Shown here: in pieces, positions 10,623 to 21,339 of the stretch
How positions within the stretch are numbered: the stretch's first letter is position 1
How the letters are laid out: each line of letters opens with the position of its first letter
NCBI GenBank assembly: GCA_963210315.1
Contig: OY723297.1
Location: 1,550,001-1,614,000, forward strand
Direction of reading: 5' to 3'
Origin: Rhynchopus euleeides
Lineage: Eukaryota > Euglenozoa > Diplonemea > Diplonemida > Diplonemidae
Length of the DNA: 64,000 nucleotides
Notes under the pieces: model-generated
Told to the model about the DNA's origin: nothing
The model's database searches: none
Seen by the model: the letters and a program-made list of their open reading frames with translations, nothing else
Position numbers and translations under genes: made by a program

Positions 10623-13600
10623 ATGGGCGATCCATTCGAAGCTGCTACGCTGAACGTGCCAACCACACCAACAAGCAGGGCGCAGAGAGCGGAAGAATCG
10701 TTGGATGCACTTTACCGGCAGAGAGCCTCGAGAGGGAGTGTTAGCGCGCCGGTTCGATCCAACCATGAGTCTGCAGCGCTGCACTTCAGGAGTGTATCGG
10801 AGGCGGTGCGCCGCTCCCTCGAAGAGCTCGAGGGGGAGAAGGAGCAGCTGTTTGCCAGTGGGGATGTCTACGACCTCCGCAGCGCCCTGAGCAGGGCACA
10901 CAGGGGGCTGATGTTCTCCCGCGACAAGCTTGTCCACCTGGGGAATTCCGTTGAAAACCTCTCCTCGGATGTGCTGCTGCTGGAGAACACCGCGTCGGAG
11001 GCTGAGGAGGCACTCAAGGAGATGCAGCGGAACACCGGCAACACCGCGCTCCGCCTCGCCTGGGAGAGGTCCCGCCGCATCGCATTCCGCTGCGGGATCC
11101 GGTGGCGCGACGCGGTGCGGCGGATCGTCTCCGGAAAGCACAACACAGGCCCCAGCCTCCTCCACCCCGCCGGCAGCAGCAGCAACCCCGCCTGCAGCGC
11201 CGCCTCCCCCACTTCGTCGCTGCTGACCCAGAGCAGGCGCAGCGGGAGGCTCGACGTGCCAAGCCTCCTCCCGGGTGGCCCCGTCTCCCCTGCGGGGTCC
11301 GCTGTCTCGCACATGTCTGGGCTCATAGGGGCACAACCTTCCCCCCGCCCCGCCGGAGTCACCCTTGCGAGCGTGGAAATCACAGGCGTGGTTAGCCTCT
11401 GGCGGGAGATGCCGGCGGCGATGTCAGAGGCGTTCTCCCTCTTCCAGCTCGAGATGCGGCGCCTCATCTCGAGGCACTCCGGCTGGCTCTACCGGAGTGA
11501 CTGCATCGGGGTTGCGGTCGTCTTCCCGACGGCAAACCAGGCTGTTTCCTTCGCTTTGGATTGCCAGGTTGATGCAATGGGTGTGGAGTGGCCTGCGAAG
11601 CTTCTCCAACACCCCCTCTGTGCCTCCGTCTCGACCTCAACAGGCATTCCGGTGTTGCGGGGGCTGAGGCTTGCGGTGTCCTGCTGCACCATAGAGAAGG
11701 GAGTCTCCTCGGTCGACCTCCTCACAAGCCGGACGTCCTACGCAGGGTATCACGCCGCGGCTGCCCTGAAGCTCAACACCACCGCCTCATCCCACGGGGG
11801 AGAAACCCTATTCTGCGCCACAACCTTCCGCGCCATTTCAAAAGACCCCAACGGGCTCCTCCAGCAGCAGGGCTCAGCCCTCCCCCCGCCCCCCTCCCCC
11901 GTCCCACCGGGCCTCTCCAGGGATGCCGAACCCTCCTCTGCCGGGAGCCCGACGGTTCCACAGGGTGTGTTCTCTGGAGGGCTACCCACCACAGAGAGAG
12001 CCTATTTCACCGGAGGGTCTTGGGAGTTGTATGTAAAGAACGACCAGGCTTCAGGGGGTGGGGGTGGCATGCTGGTGTATGGGGGCGTGCCTTCCGTCCT
12101 CTCCTCCCGGAGGGAGTTTCTCGGGAAGAGCGCGGCGGATTCGAAGCTCCTCGCGAAACTGAAGGATCTGAAGATTATGGGGAGGCGACGCGCAACTGCC
12201 GCCTCCCTCAGCCCTCTCATGGGGCAGCTGATGCCTCCTGGGGAGGGCAACAGCAACGCTTCTGCGGGGGGAGGTGGCTCCGCCAGCCCCCCATGCAGCC
12301 CGCCCCGCAGCCCCCGCGGAGGCAGCGTGAATGGGACAGCACCCTGCGGTGACGATGGGGAGGCCCTGCTGGAGCAGCTGCGCGTTGCAAATAACACCGC
12401 TTTCTCTCTCGCTGCGGAGAGGTCCTTCCTCTACGACGAGGCGTTGGAGAAAGATGAGCAGATTTCAGACCTGGAGGCGCGGGTCTCCTCCTTGATGGAG
12501 ATGCAGCGGGAGCTAGAGGGGCGGCTTGCCGCCGCGGCGGCGGGGGAGGGGGGCCGCCCTTCCTCCGCCCCAGCCTCCCGCGTGAGGAGGGCTCTCAAGA
12601 CAAACCACCTCGGCACAGCATGCAGCAGGGATAGGCAGCGCGCCTCCAGCCTGTTCGTCTCCCCGACACAGCCCCCGCTGGATGTCGGCGGGGGTTCTGC
12701 TGCAGGGGAGGGCACCACCGCCGCAGCGTCGCCAACCGACCTCCTCCCCCCAGAGGGATGCGGCAGCCGCAGCAACGGCGCAGGGTCTGCCGGGGGGAGG
12801 GCTGGGAGCCTCTCGCTCAACCTCGACGGGGTGCGGGATGCCTTCGGGGAGGCGGAGGAGGTGGTGGTGAGGGAGGGTGTGGGTGGGGGCAGCGGAGCCG
12901 CCCCTGCCGCTGCCCCATCCCCTGCCCCTGCCCCCGCGCGGCGGAGGGGGGGTCGTGTTGGGAGCGTCGGGAGTATTGGGAGTACCGCAAGGCTTTCGAT
13001 CCGCCGGGGCAGTAGTGTCTCGCGTGGGCTGGGTGGAGGAAGAGGAGGAGGTGGTGGTGGAGCCCCCGCCGACACCGCAGCAGCCCCAGAGAGGGAGGCC
13101 GGTGGGGGTGGGGGTGCAGGCCCCGCAGGCTCCACGCGGAGGGGGAGCCGCTGCCTCAGCCCCCGGCGCAAATCGAACGGGAGGGGGTTTGCGGGGCTCC
13201 CCAGCGACTCCCCGGCTGTCTCGCCCAGGGGGGGTGATGGGACCCGGAGGGGCAGCGGCGGCAGCACCGGTGGGGTTTCGGCGGTGGGGTGGGCGGACAC
13301 CGGGGTGCCGGAGGGCGCCCCGTCCGCCAGGCGGGGGAGCCGGGTGAAAATCCGATGCGCCGTGGCGGCGCAGGAGGCCTCCGCCACAGCCGCGGAGGTG
13401 AAGGGGATCGCCACCACCACCCCCCGGGGAGCTGCCGGGGAGGATGCAGCACCACCTCTGGCATCGCCTCCATCTCCCTCAGCACCGCAGGGTGGCACCA
13501 CCACCACCACCACCTCCTCCTCCTCCTCCTCCCCTCGCAGCGGTGGCCTGCGCTGTGGGGGTGGGGAGTCGGCGGTGGCGGCGGCGCCGCCACCGCCACC

Positions 13601-15785
13601 CCACGGCGGCAGCCCACGCGCCGTGTGCGGTGGGAGCTCAGAGGGGGACGGGGAGGAGTCTGGGGGAGGCGGTGGTGCCGCAGGGCCTGGTGGTGTGTTC
13701 CAGGTCCCCCAGGCGGAGGTGCTGCTCGCCTCCTCGGTGTCGGGTGGCATGCCGTGTCGGGTGGGGGAGGCGGTGGAGGCGGAGGCGGAGGGGGTGCGGA
13801 GCGGCGGTCCCTCCCAGAGGCAGAGACGCCGCAGCCGCGGCGACGCGGGGGGTGGGGTGAAGCCTCCGCAGGGCAGAGCCGGGGGTGGGAAGGCGGACGG
13901 GGTGGCGAGGCGGGGGGGCGGAGGTGGAGGTGGGGGCTTCTCTACCACACAGCCTTCCACCCCAACCCTCATCCCCGCCCCCACCCCAGCAGGCGTGCCG
14001 GCAATCCCTAACGGAGGTGGGGGTGATGGGAAGAGCAGCAGAGGGGGGTTCCCCCAGAAGGTGGCATCTTCTTCTTCTTCGTCTTTCTCCGCTTCCGCCT
14101 CCGCTTCTCGCCCCTCCTCTGCTCCCGCTGCAGCTGCTGCTCCCCCATCCCCACGCCTGCAGGCCACGGGGGGCCGCGGTGTGGAGGAGGTCGAGGTGGA
14201 GCTTGAGTTGGATGAGGAGGAGGAGGAGAAGGAGAAGGAGAGGGAGGAGAAAGACACCGACGCTGCCAACAGAGGGGGTGTCTCCGGTGCGTCTTGTGGG
14301 GTGGTGCAAGGCCTGGGGGAGACCGACCCATCATCCCAGCCCCCCGCCGACCCGGCTTCGCCGGGTGGGGGTGGGTGTGGCGGCAGCGTGAGGGGCGGCA
14401 GCAGCGGAGGCTCTGGTGATGAGGGGAACAGCTCCTCCCCCTCCCCGCAGCGCACCGCGCAGCCGGGGCAGTTCTTTGTGGTGTTCGGCACGGCGGGGGC
14501 ACGTCGGGAGAGCGGCGCCGCTGCCGCCGCCGCCCCTATCCCCCCGCCACACCTCGGCGGTGGAGCCACCCCGCGCAGTGAGGTCGGGTGGAGTGCCCCC
14601 GCACCCCACCCCGCAAAGGAGGTAGCCAATGCGATTCCCTGGCCTGGGGGAGACGGGGAGGAGGGGGTGGACTGGTGTGAACAGCAGAGACATCAGGTGC
14701 GGCTGACACCGCAGAGCTTGGCCTGCCTCGCGGAGGGGCAGGGCGCTGCGGGCGTGGCGGGGTGTGGGGGCGGGGGGGATGCACCCGCCGCAGCGCAGCT
14801 GGGGTGGGGGCGGCGGGAGGCGGGGTGCCAGACGCACCCAGCTCGGGGGTGCGTGGTGTGCTGCGGCCTGCAGATGGCAGCCCAGGCTGCTGTATGCACA
14901 GACCCCGCTGCGGTGGCACCCCTGAACCCATTCCTGCATGCGAGGCTGGGATCCACAACAGCTCTGCTCTTTGATTCGGTGTTCGACGCGAAGCGCCGCA
15001 TGTTTGAAGCAGCTTTGGAGCCCCTCCGAGCCCTCACGCTGTGGCTCCACCAGCAGACCGCCTCCCTCCTGCAGCAGGTGGAAGGGCTGCGGGATGCCCT
15101 CCTCGTCAACCTCGACAGGGCGAGCCTCCTCCGCCGCGGGGGGAACGCCGACCACCCCCACACCCACCAACACCTCCACCAGCACCTCCACCTCCACGCC
15201 TCCGGGCCTGCCGGGGCGACGGATGGATTCACCCGCCTCGCCAAGCTGCGGGCATCGGGGAAGGCGAAGGTTGCAGGCGGTGGAGGTGGTGGTGGCGGAG
15301 GAGGAGGCGGGGGTGGGGGTGGTGCCTACCGGATGCGTGCTGTGGATCTCAACGACATAGCTGCGGTGATAGGGCCTCTTGCGGCGCATGCTGTGAGGCG
15401 GCATGTCGGTGGGGTGTATGAGAGGCGGCTGTTCTCCGAGAGCCCTGCGGTGCCGAAGAAGAGGAAGGCGGTGGCGGCGAAGCGGACCTGCGGGCCGAGG
15501 ATGCAGCAGGTGGGGCACACCTATGCGATGCCGCTGGCGCCTGCGGATGATCATTTGTGCTTTGCGGAACCGCATGACTTTGTGCTGGCTCCTGTCTCTG
15601 CGGTGTCGATATCGCCCCGTCCCGGAGCAAGGACCAGCCCCTCAAAACGCGCCGGTGTGCGCGACGCACCCAGTTGTGGCGAGGGTGGTGGTGGTGGCGG
15701 GGCGGCCATGCATCACGAGGAAGGCTTTTCCCAGTGGGTGAAGGGGAAGCGTTCTCTCTCTCCCTGTGGGGGAGGCCGGCGGTAG
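10623..15785 (+). CDS. Giant low-complexity protein with degenerate class III cyclase domain (1,720 aa)
   Basis: Residues ~60-150 are helical, with coiled-coil character (LEELEGEKEQL and following). Residues ~245-405 align with the class III adenylyl/guanylyl cyclase fold: a first strand with VEITGVVSLW where cyclases have F-T-D-I-x-x-S-T-x-L-W, then YRSDCIGVAVVFP (G-D-x-F region), RGLRLAV, YAGYHAAAAL and GGETLFC. The first metal-binding Asp is Glu, and the usual N-x-x-x-R transition-state segment reads HAAAALKL, so catalysis is doubtful. A coiled segment lies near 585-640. The rest, to about 1435, is disordered Gly/Ser/Pro/Ala-rich. Residues ~1436-1500 look helical, followed by a poly-Gly run near 1555-1570. 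I chose the ATG at 10623 because upstream codons are leader-like. The single long exon is secure; function is unknown, perhaps a regulatory pseudo-cyclase scaffold. Confidence 0.75.
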   Translation: MGDPFEAATLNVPTTPTSRAQRAEESLDALYRQRASRGSVSAPVRSNHESAALHFRSVSEAVRRSLEELEGEKEQLFASGDVYDLRSALSRAHRGLMFSRDKLVHLGNSVENLSSDVLLLENTASEAEEALKEMQRNTGNTALRLAWERSRRIAFRCGIRWRDAVRRIVSGKHNTGPSLLHPAGSSSNPACSAASPTSSLLTQSRRSGRLDVPSLLPGGPVSPAGSAVSHMSGLIGAQPSPRPAGVTLASVEITGVVSLWREMPAAMSEAFSLFQLEMRRLISRHSGWLYRSDCIGVAVVFPTANQAVSFALDCQVDAMGVEWPAKLLQHPLCASVSTSTGIPVLRGLRLAVSCCTIEKGVSSVDLLTSRTSYAGYHAAAALKLNTTASSHGGETLFCATTFRAISKDPNGLLQQQGSALPPPPSPVPPGLSRDAEPSSAGSPTVPQGVFSGGLPTTERAYFTGGSWELYVKNDQASGGGGGMLVYGGVPSVLSSRREFLGKSAADSKLLAKLKDLKIMGRRRATAASLSPLMGQLMPPGEGNSNASAGGGGSASPPCSPPRSPRGGSVNGTAPCGDDGEALLEQLRVANNTAFSLAAERSFLYDEALEKDEQISDLEARVSSLMEMQRELEGRLAAAAAGEGGRPSSAPASRVRRALKTNHLGTACSRDRQRASSLFVSPTQPPLDVGGGSAAGEGTTAAASPTDLLPPEGCGSRSNGAGSAGGRAGSLSLNLDGVRDAFGEAEEVVVREGVGGGSGAAPAAAPSPAPAPARRRGGRVGSVGSIGSTARLSIRRGSSVSRGLGGGRGGGGGGAPADTAAAPEREAGGGGGAGPAGSTRRGSRCLSPRRKSNGRGFAGLPSDSPAVSPRGGDGTRRGSGGSTGGVSAVGWADTGVPEGAPSARRGSRVKIRCAVAAQEASATAAEVKGIATTTPRGAAGEDAAPPLASPPSPSAPQGGTTTTTTSSSSSSPRSGGLRCGGGESAVAAAPPPPPHGGSPRAVCGGSSEGDGEESGGGGGAAGPGGVFQVPQAEVLLASSVSGGMPCRVGEAVEAEAEGVRSGGPSQRQRRRSRGDAGGGVKPPQGRAGGGKADGVARRGGGGGGGGFSTTQPSTPTLIPAPTPAGVPAIPNGGGGDGKSSRGGFPQKVASSSSSSFSASASASRPSSAPAAAAAPPSPRLQATGGRGVEEVEVELELDEEEEEKEKEREEKDTDAANRGGVSGASCGVVQGLGETDPSSQPPADPASPGGGGCGGSVRGGSSGGSGDEGNSSSPSPQRTAQPGQFFVVFGTAGARRESGAAAAAAPIPPPHLGGGATPRSEVGWSAPAPHPAKEVANAIPWPGGDGEEGVDWCEQQRHQVRLTPQSLACLAEGQGAAGVAGCGGGGDAPAAAQLGWGRREAGCQTHPARGCVVCCGLQMAAQAAVCTDPAAVAPLNPFLHARLGSTTALLFDSVFDAKRRMFEAALEPLRALTLWLHQQTASLLQQVEGLRDALLVNLDRASLLRRGGNADHPHTHQHLHQHLHLHASGPAGATDGFTRLAKLRASGKAKVAGGGGGGGGGGGGGGGGAYRMRAVDLNDIAAVIGPLAAHAVRRHVGGVYERRLFSESPAVPKKRKAVAAKRTCGPRMQQVGHTYAMPLAPADDHLCFAEPHDFVLAPVSAVSISPRPGARTSPSKRAGVRDAPSCGEGGGGGGAAMHHEEGFSQWVKGKRSLSPCGGGRR

Positions 15786-16221
15786 GGGGGGTGGTTTTGT
15801 CAGCGGGGGGAGATGGCAGTGGCGGTATATTTTGCTCGCCCAAGTCTCATTTGTTCCAGTTGTGTGCGTGTGTGGTGTGCTTGTCGCCCTGTGGGTGTGT
15901 GGCGCATGTGTCCCCCTACTGGGGGTGCTCGTCTTCAGTTACACTTCTGTCTCCTGCCTGGTTGTGCCGTGTGCATAGACGGGGTAGCTCCCCGCCGCTG
16001 AGTTATACAGCCGATGCGTGTCGCAGCACAGCAGATCATCGCCGCAGCCCCCGGTCCCAAGCCCCCCCCATCCCTCCTTGCTGTGCGCGGCTTCGTTGTA
16101 GTGTTGGCCACTCGCGTGCTTTCTTTTCCAGGGACCTTGTGGTGCCAGGCCCCAGATTTCATCCACACACACACCTCCTTGCGGCAGGTTAACACAGAGG
16201 TCAAAACAACTACCTACAAAA
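15786..16221 (+). other. Intergenic with acceptor-like site for the eL14 gene
   Basis: No coding frame stands out. CACACCTCCTTGCGGCAG ends at 16188, a pyrimidine-rich AG 34 bases before the eL14 start codon, suited to leader addition or splicing. Confidence 0.4.
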
Positions 16222-16945
16222 ATGTCGGCACAGAACCAGTGGCGCTTCATCCAGGTCGGCCGTGTTGTGCTGATCAAGAGGGGCAAGTACGAGAACAAGG
16301 TATGTGAATCAGTCCGGATGTGTGCCGTTGTTTCTATTTCCTGTGTTCGATCCTTGCAACGCCACACCACACCACCACACCAAAACAGATCGCGGTGATC
16401 CTGGATGTGATCGACGCCAACCGCATCCTGGTGGACAGCCCCGCGCACGCTGACTCGGGTGTGTGGTGCGGCATCCCCCGCCACGTTGTGACGATGAAGG
16501 ACATCGAGCCCACCCCCGTGCTGGCCAAGGTGCCCCGTGGTGCCCGTCTCCCCACGCTGAAGAAGGTATGCCGCAGCAGGCAGCCGCTGTTGTGTTTGTC
16601 ATCCCCGCCACACACCGCCACACCCATCACCCCACCACGCCACAGGCCCTGGAGGAGCAGAAGACGGTGTCCCAGTGGTCCGAGCTGGCCTGGGCCAAGA
16701 AGATCGTGAACCGTGAGGCGCGTGAGAACATCACGGACTTCGACCGCGTGCTGCTCGACCGCGCCCGCCGCCAGCGCAACTACCTGCTCCGCAAGAAGGT
16801 ATGTCTGGGAGGCTTGCCGGAGGCCTGCAGCACATTGTTCGCAACATACTCTCACCCCTCACCATCACCCACCACCTCACAGTACTCCTCGGCCCTGGAG
16901 AAGGCTGGCAAGTCCGCCAAGGCCAAGGTCGCCTTCACCGCGTGA
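16222..16945 (+). CDS. RPL14: 60S ribosomal protein eL14, 4 exons (156 aa)
   Basis: Exons are 16222-16299, 16389-16565, 16646-16798 and 16883-16945. All introns are phase 0, begin GTATG and end ACAG (89, 80 and 84 bases), and each follows an AAG codon. The N-terminal SH3-like barrel is clear: WRFIQVGRVVLI, then AVILDVIDANRILVDSP, matching the eL14 family pattern of a VGRV strand followed by VxDVIDxNRxLVD. The basic helical C-terminal half (KKIVNREAREN, RARRQRNYLLRKK) is also typical. The length fits small eL14 proteins lacking the long Ala/Lys tail of animals. It is a structural protein of the large ribosomal subunit. Confidence 0.93.
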
Positions 16946-17259
16946 ACCCCTCTCTGACGTGCGCACGATCGATTTCCACAAGTCAATCATGAGATGCGGA
17001 AACCAGCCTCTGTGAAACCTGAGTGAAGCAGAAGAAAACGGGCAGCGCCTCCCCCCCGCCCACCCCCACCCATCCCCCAGCCCCCACCCCATCGCGGGGC
17101 GCCACGTGCCAGCCCGTTGATCCTCGAGATTCAAGTACACCGAGACGTGCCATTCTGGAAACCCCCTACCACACACCCCTCTCAGCGCATACACCGGTGG
17201 GCTGCACCTCTCCCCTGTTCCTTACTGTGCACCCTGGCAGGTCCACTGGCCGCCTAGAA
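16946..17259 (+). promoter_or_regulatory. Acceptor-like leader between eL14 and the PSI/EGF gene
   Basis: A CTCTCCCCTGTTCCTTACTG tract ends in CCTGGCAG at 17240, about 19 bases before the next ATG. It looks like a splice acceptor for the downstream gene. Nothing else is recognised in this stretch. Confidence 0.35.
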
Positions 17260-19695
17260 ATGAAGCCTCTGGCGACCGCGGTGGTGCTGTGCTGCCTCCT
17301 CCCTTTCGTGTCGGCAGCGTTTAAATGCGACAAGTCGCAGAAGAGTGTGGGTGATGATGGGCAGATCTCCATGCCCTGCACCTACTCCATGCTGGGCCTG
17401 GCGACGTTCACCTTTACACTCAAGACGAAGGAGTGCAGCAAGGAGTTCACCATCTCCGGGGAGTACAAAGCATTCTTCCAGACGCATAAGTTCTCCTTCA
17501 CCGTGGATGAGGAGCACAACACCGTGCAGCTCACCTCCATCGGGATGTGCAACGTTGTGAGGTTTGACCAGATCACCACGTCGGAGGATGGGATCTCCTT
17601 CTGCCCGGTGTTGGTGGACTGCGCAGCTCCGGGCACACTCAGCTGCATATCCATTGCAGCAGAGGACACCTGCCCGGGCCACACCGACTGTGCATCGTGC
17701 GCAAAGGATGCAGACTGCGGCTGGTGCTACACGACGCAGTCCTGTCTCCCTGCCAACGAGGCACACACCTCCGACCGCTGCGAGCTCTGTGAAGACTTCT
17801 CCTTCGGGACGTGCCCCGGATGCACCGACAACTGCGCAGGCCACGGCCTCTGCGAGCAGAGCGGCGGGGAGTGGCAGTGCAAATGCGAGGAGGGCTGGAC
17901 CGGCGCCTCCACCTGCGACGTCTACATCCCCTCCACCGGCACGCGGTGCGCCAACGTGGCAGCTTCCTCCTCGAAGCTCCGCCTCAGCAAGCTCGCCAAC
18001 AAGCTCTATCACCAGGTGATCTCCTTCGGCGCCGACAGGGTTTCGGTGCTCAACTTCAAGCTGCTGAGCGACAGGCACTCGCGCCCCAAGCTCTATTTCA
18101 GGAGGGGGCAGCCTGTCTCGGAATCGGGATACGATGTCCTGTGGGACCCCACCCTGGTGCAGACAAGCGATTTGGACATCCAGAATGGGTTCACAGTGCA
18201 TAAGGCTGACAAGGGCTGTGCCTCGGAGGGGAAGGACGGTGCGCAGCTGCTCAGCTTCGTCACACCTCCAATCGATGTCCACGAGGATCTGTGGATTGCC
18301 ACGCCAGAGGAAGGTGTGGAGATCTTCGTCGGGGTCGACACCTGCACCCGGGGTTTCTACGGCGGGAGCTGCGGGATCCCGGAGTCCGACGTCGACCCCC
18401 AAGAGGAGGACCACGTCCTGCTCAACAAGGTGCTGCCGAAGAAGGGCGTGGTCAAGCGGAAGGTCTCCAGGGAAATCACCCTCAAGGGGGGCACGTCGCA
18501 CTTCATCTCCTTCCCCGTCTACCCGGAGACGACACGTCTGAGTGCCACGATGTCCTTCACTGATGTCTCTGAGGGGAGTGATGAGCTCACCACACTGAAG
18601 GCGGCAACCTCTGTCAAACTCCACCGCGACGGAAAGGAGATCCACTACAAAGAGGACCCGTTGGAGCTGCTGGAGATCCACGAGCCGATCGAGTCGAAGC
18701 ACTGGGGTGTTGTGGTGTCCCTGGAGAGCTCCGTCAACCGTTTCGCCGGGATCCAGCTCTCCTTTGAGTTCGACGAGTGCTACACCGATTCGGACGCAGA
18801 TGTGGAGGCGTGCGGCCCCCCCGTCGAATTCCTCACCACCACCACCGAGGGCGTGGCCCCTTCCTCCGATGTGCACTACACAGGCTCCTTTGCCTTCCTC
18901 CCAGGGGAGAGCTGGGTGGTCGCGACGCTGCCGATGAAGCCTGGCAGGGGGAAGGTTGTCATCAAGGCCACCACCGACCTCCCCGACTTCCGCCTCTACG
19001 CGCGGTACCGCGCGCCCCCTGTGCTGTCCTCCTCCAACTTCGTCGATGCGGCGCAGAGCGAGGGTGGGCATGGCGTCGACACCATCACGCTGATCGCCCC
19101 AGAGGCAGGGTATTGGTTCGTCGGGGTGCACAAGATGGGGGGGCGCTCCTCCGGTGCCTCGCAGAAGGTGTCGATCACCGCCACAGCATCCTACTGCTCG
19201 GGGTGCAGTGCGGAGCACTGCGCCCTGGACAGCACCGTGATGGCCACGCAGTGCAGCGGGGCGGGGTGTGCCCCTGGTGTGTCGGAGTACCCCATCCCGC
19301 GCTGCGTCGCTGATTCCGTGCCCCCTCCACCGGAGCAGCCGGTTGTGGGTGGGGGTGGCGGCCCGCAGACATCGCCGGAGACACCCGCCACGGGTGGGTC
19401 CACGGGAGGGAATGGTGGTGATGGTGGCGGTGGCGGTGGTGATGCGTCCGCAGGGCAGACGCTGGTGGTGGGGATCGGCATCGGGGTGCTGGCGGTTGCG
19501 GCGGGCGCGGGTGGGATGTACTTCATGTCCATCCTGGCGGTGAAGCGCGACCAGCGCAGGCGTGAGACGGGCGGCTACCAGATGCAGGATATCCCGACCC
19601 TCGACGACGATGTCTCGCTTGACGACATCATGCAGGACGACGTCTTGGAGCCGCCAGCCCCTGCCCCAGCCTCAGCCCCTGGAGATCAGGAGTAA
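17260..19695 (+). CDS. Type I membrane protein with PSI and EGF-like domains (811 aa)
   Basis: A signal peptide (MKPLATAVVLCCLLPFVSA) precedes a Cys-containing N-terminal domain. A PSI-like domain lies near residues 136-180 (CPGHTDCASCAKDADCGWC, then CLP). An EGF-like module near 185-222 has the GHGxC and CxCxxGWTG signatures. Three further extracellular blocks of unrecognised type follow, probably beta-sandwiches; the last resembles others with SFAFLPGESWVVATLPM. A Gly-rich linker leads to one transmembrane helix near residues 733-760. The short acidic tail (DIPTLDDDVSLDDIMQDD) could bind adaptor proteins. I chose the ATG at 17260 because it opens the signal peptide; the frame is open further upstream but there reads leader sequence. 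It is likely a surface adhesion or receptor protein, ligand unknown. Confidence 0.85.
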   Translation: MKPLATAVVLCCLLPFVSAAFKCDKSQKSVGDDGQISMPCTYSMLGLATFTFTLKTKECSKEFTISGEYKAFFQTHKFSFTVDEEHNTVQLTSIGMCNVVRFDQITTSEDGISFCPVLVDCAAPGTLSCISIAAEDTCPGHTDCASCAKDADCGWCYTTQSCLPANEAHTSDRCELCEDFSFGTCPGCTDNCAGHGLCEQSGGEWQCKCEEGWTGASTCDVYIPSTGTRCANVAASSSKLRLSKLANKLYHQVISFGADRVSVLNFKLLSDRHSRPKLYFRRGQPVSESGYDVLWDPTLVQTSDLDIQNGFTVHKADKGCASEGKDGAQLLSFVTPPIDVHEDLWIATPEEGVEIFVGVDTCTRGFYGGSCGIPESDVDPQEEDHVLLNKVLPKKGVVKRKVSREITLKGGTSHFISFPVYPETTRLSATMSFTDVSEGSDELTTLKAATSVKLHRDGKEIHYKEDPLELLEIHEPIESKHWGVVVSLESSVNRFAGIQLSFEFDECYTDSDADVEACGPPVEFLTTTTEGVAPSSDVHYTGSFAFLPGESWVVATLPMKPGRGKVVIKATTDLPDFRLYARYRAPPVLSSSNFVDAAQSEGGHGVDTITLIAPEAGYWFVGVHKMGGRSSGASQKVSITATASYCSGCSAEHCALDSTVMATQCSGAGCAPGVSEYPIPRCVADSVPPPPEQPVVGGGGGPQTSPETPATGGSTGGNGGDGGGGGGDASAGQTLVVGIGIGVLAVAAGAGGMYFMSILAVKRDQRRRETGGYQMQDIPTLDDDVSLDDIMQDDVLEPPAPAPASAPGDQE

Positions 19696-21339
19696 TAGCT
19701 GCGGGAGGGGGTTTCCCGACTGCCTGACCGCAGGGTTAGGGAGGTCATCGGCTCGGCTTTCACACCCCGCCCTAGAGAAAGGGGTGGGGTGCAGTGTTGG
19801 CGTGTTACTACTGTATCCTCTACCGGGAGATGCATCGGGTGGGGGGGGCGGGTGTGGGTGGTTTTTTTTTTGAAAGCAGAAGGGTTGTGATGAATTTACC
19901 TTTTACTTTTTTTTGCGAACACTTTGCGCACAACACTGCTTTTTTTTGCTGTTTCGCTCCCCCCCCCCCCCCCCCCATTGGACCCCCCCCCCCCCTGCAG
20001 ACCCCCCCGCTAAGCGGGGCTACATGCCTTCACACCCTCTGACCCACACAAAGGGCCTCAAACTGGCCTTCCCCCCCACCCCCCACCCCCACCACGTGGA
20101 GCAACAACCGCCTTCAGTATCCCACCCCTTTCCCACACCTCATCAGGCGGCAGGGGTGTTCTGTGCTGCGCAGAGCATCCAACGCCATACACCAGGATTC
20201 CCACCTACTCTCTTATCCTGAGGTCCATTTGGGATGATACCCGTATCTGTCCCTTGTATCGGGTCTCTAATGCCCCACCCCCCAACCAACGAAAATGTGT
20301 AGGTTTCTGACAAACATCCCCCGGCTTGCTGTGCCCGCCGGTGTTTGGGTTGGATTGTCTGCATCACAGGGTTGATTTATTTATCTTAGCGGTGGCCTTC
20401 ACACCCTGTGTCAGACCCACGACAGTGTGTCGCATAGTATACTCTGTGGGGCAGGCTCGTTTGATTGCACTTCGGAGCGAGGCCTCCCCGGACATTTTAT
20501 TTTCAACCTGGAGAGGGGAGTAATCAGTAAGATTCACGGGGTGGCTGCGATTCAGTGAAAGCAATAACCGGAGACAATAACCTTACCGCAGTGGGATGTG
20601 CCGTCGGGCAGGTCGGATGCCTGCAAGGGGGCGGGGGGGGGGGGCGGCAAGGAGGGGTGGAGGAGGGGGGGGTTTCTGGTCTGCAAAAAATCTACAACAG
20701 TCTAACTATCTGCCTAACAAAAACACACGATATCTTAGGTTTTGTTCCGTTCTGTGGTGGCTGGGGGGGTGGGAGGGGAGGGGCGGGTTTTAGAGGAGAC
20801 ACGCATGCACAGAAGCCCCACACGCACACAGCCTTGCAGCCGCCGCAGGGCCACATCCCATATCGACCCAACATCTGTCAAGCCCCGCGGTGTCTGTTCG
20901 GGTTTGCAGATCCCTCTAGCCCAGACGAGGGGAGGGGAGGAGCAGCGTGGCGGGCATTGAGAGGATCTTCACCCACACCCTCCCCTCCCACACCCCCGCC
21001 CCCTCTCTGACCCCAGCTGAACACGCACCGCCACAGCACCCCGTCCCATCCCATCTACCTCTTGTGACACCTTCCCGGCCCAACCCACTGCCACACTGCC
21101 CCCTTTGTCTGGCTCACGTTCTACCCCAGCTGTAGGGGGGGAAGCTCGGCAACCCAGCGCTGATCTATTGTCATTCTGCAGCAGAGTCGTGGCGGGAGGG
21201 ACCCCAACTCTGAATGCGGACACAGCTCTCCCTCTCTCTCTCTCTCTCCTTTTGGCATACCTCAGCGAGACCGGAACCTGGAAGTAGGACGGGGCGTATA
21301 ATACCAGAACAAATATCAACCCATCGGGAAAGACGCACC
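19696..21339. other. Intergenic, low complexity, with acceptor before the WD40 gene
   Basis: It contains C14-C16 runs near 19960-19995, G-runs near 20630 and no convincing frame. At 21231-21266 a CTCTCTCTC tract is followed by CATACCTCAG, an acceptor-like site about 75 bases before the ATG. Confidence 0.4.

Noticed and set aside
12431..14629. 732-codon minus-strand frame opposite the large cyclase-like gene
   Set aside because: It mirrors GC-rich Gly/Ser/Ala codons of the + strand as Pro/Ala/Ser codons. No domain is seen, and the + frame has the cyclase-fold match.
17254..19218. 654-codon minus-strand frame opposite the PSI/EGF gene
   Set aside because: Shadow of a third-position-GC-rich gene; the + strand has signal peptide, EGF-like and transmembrane features.
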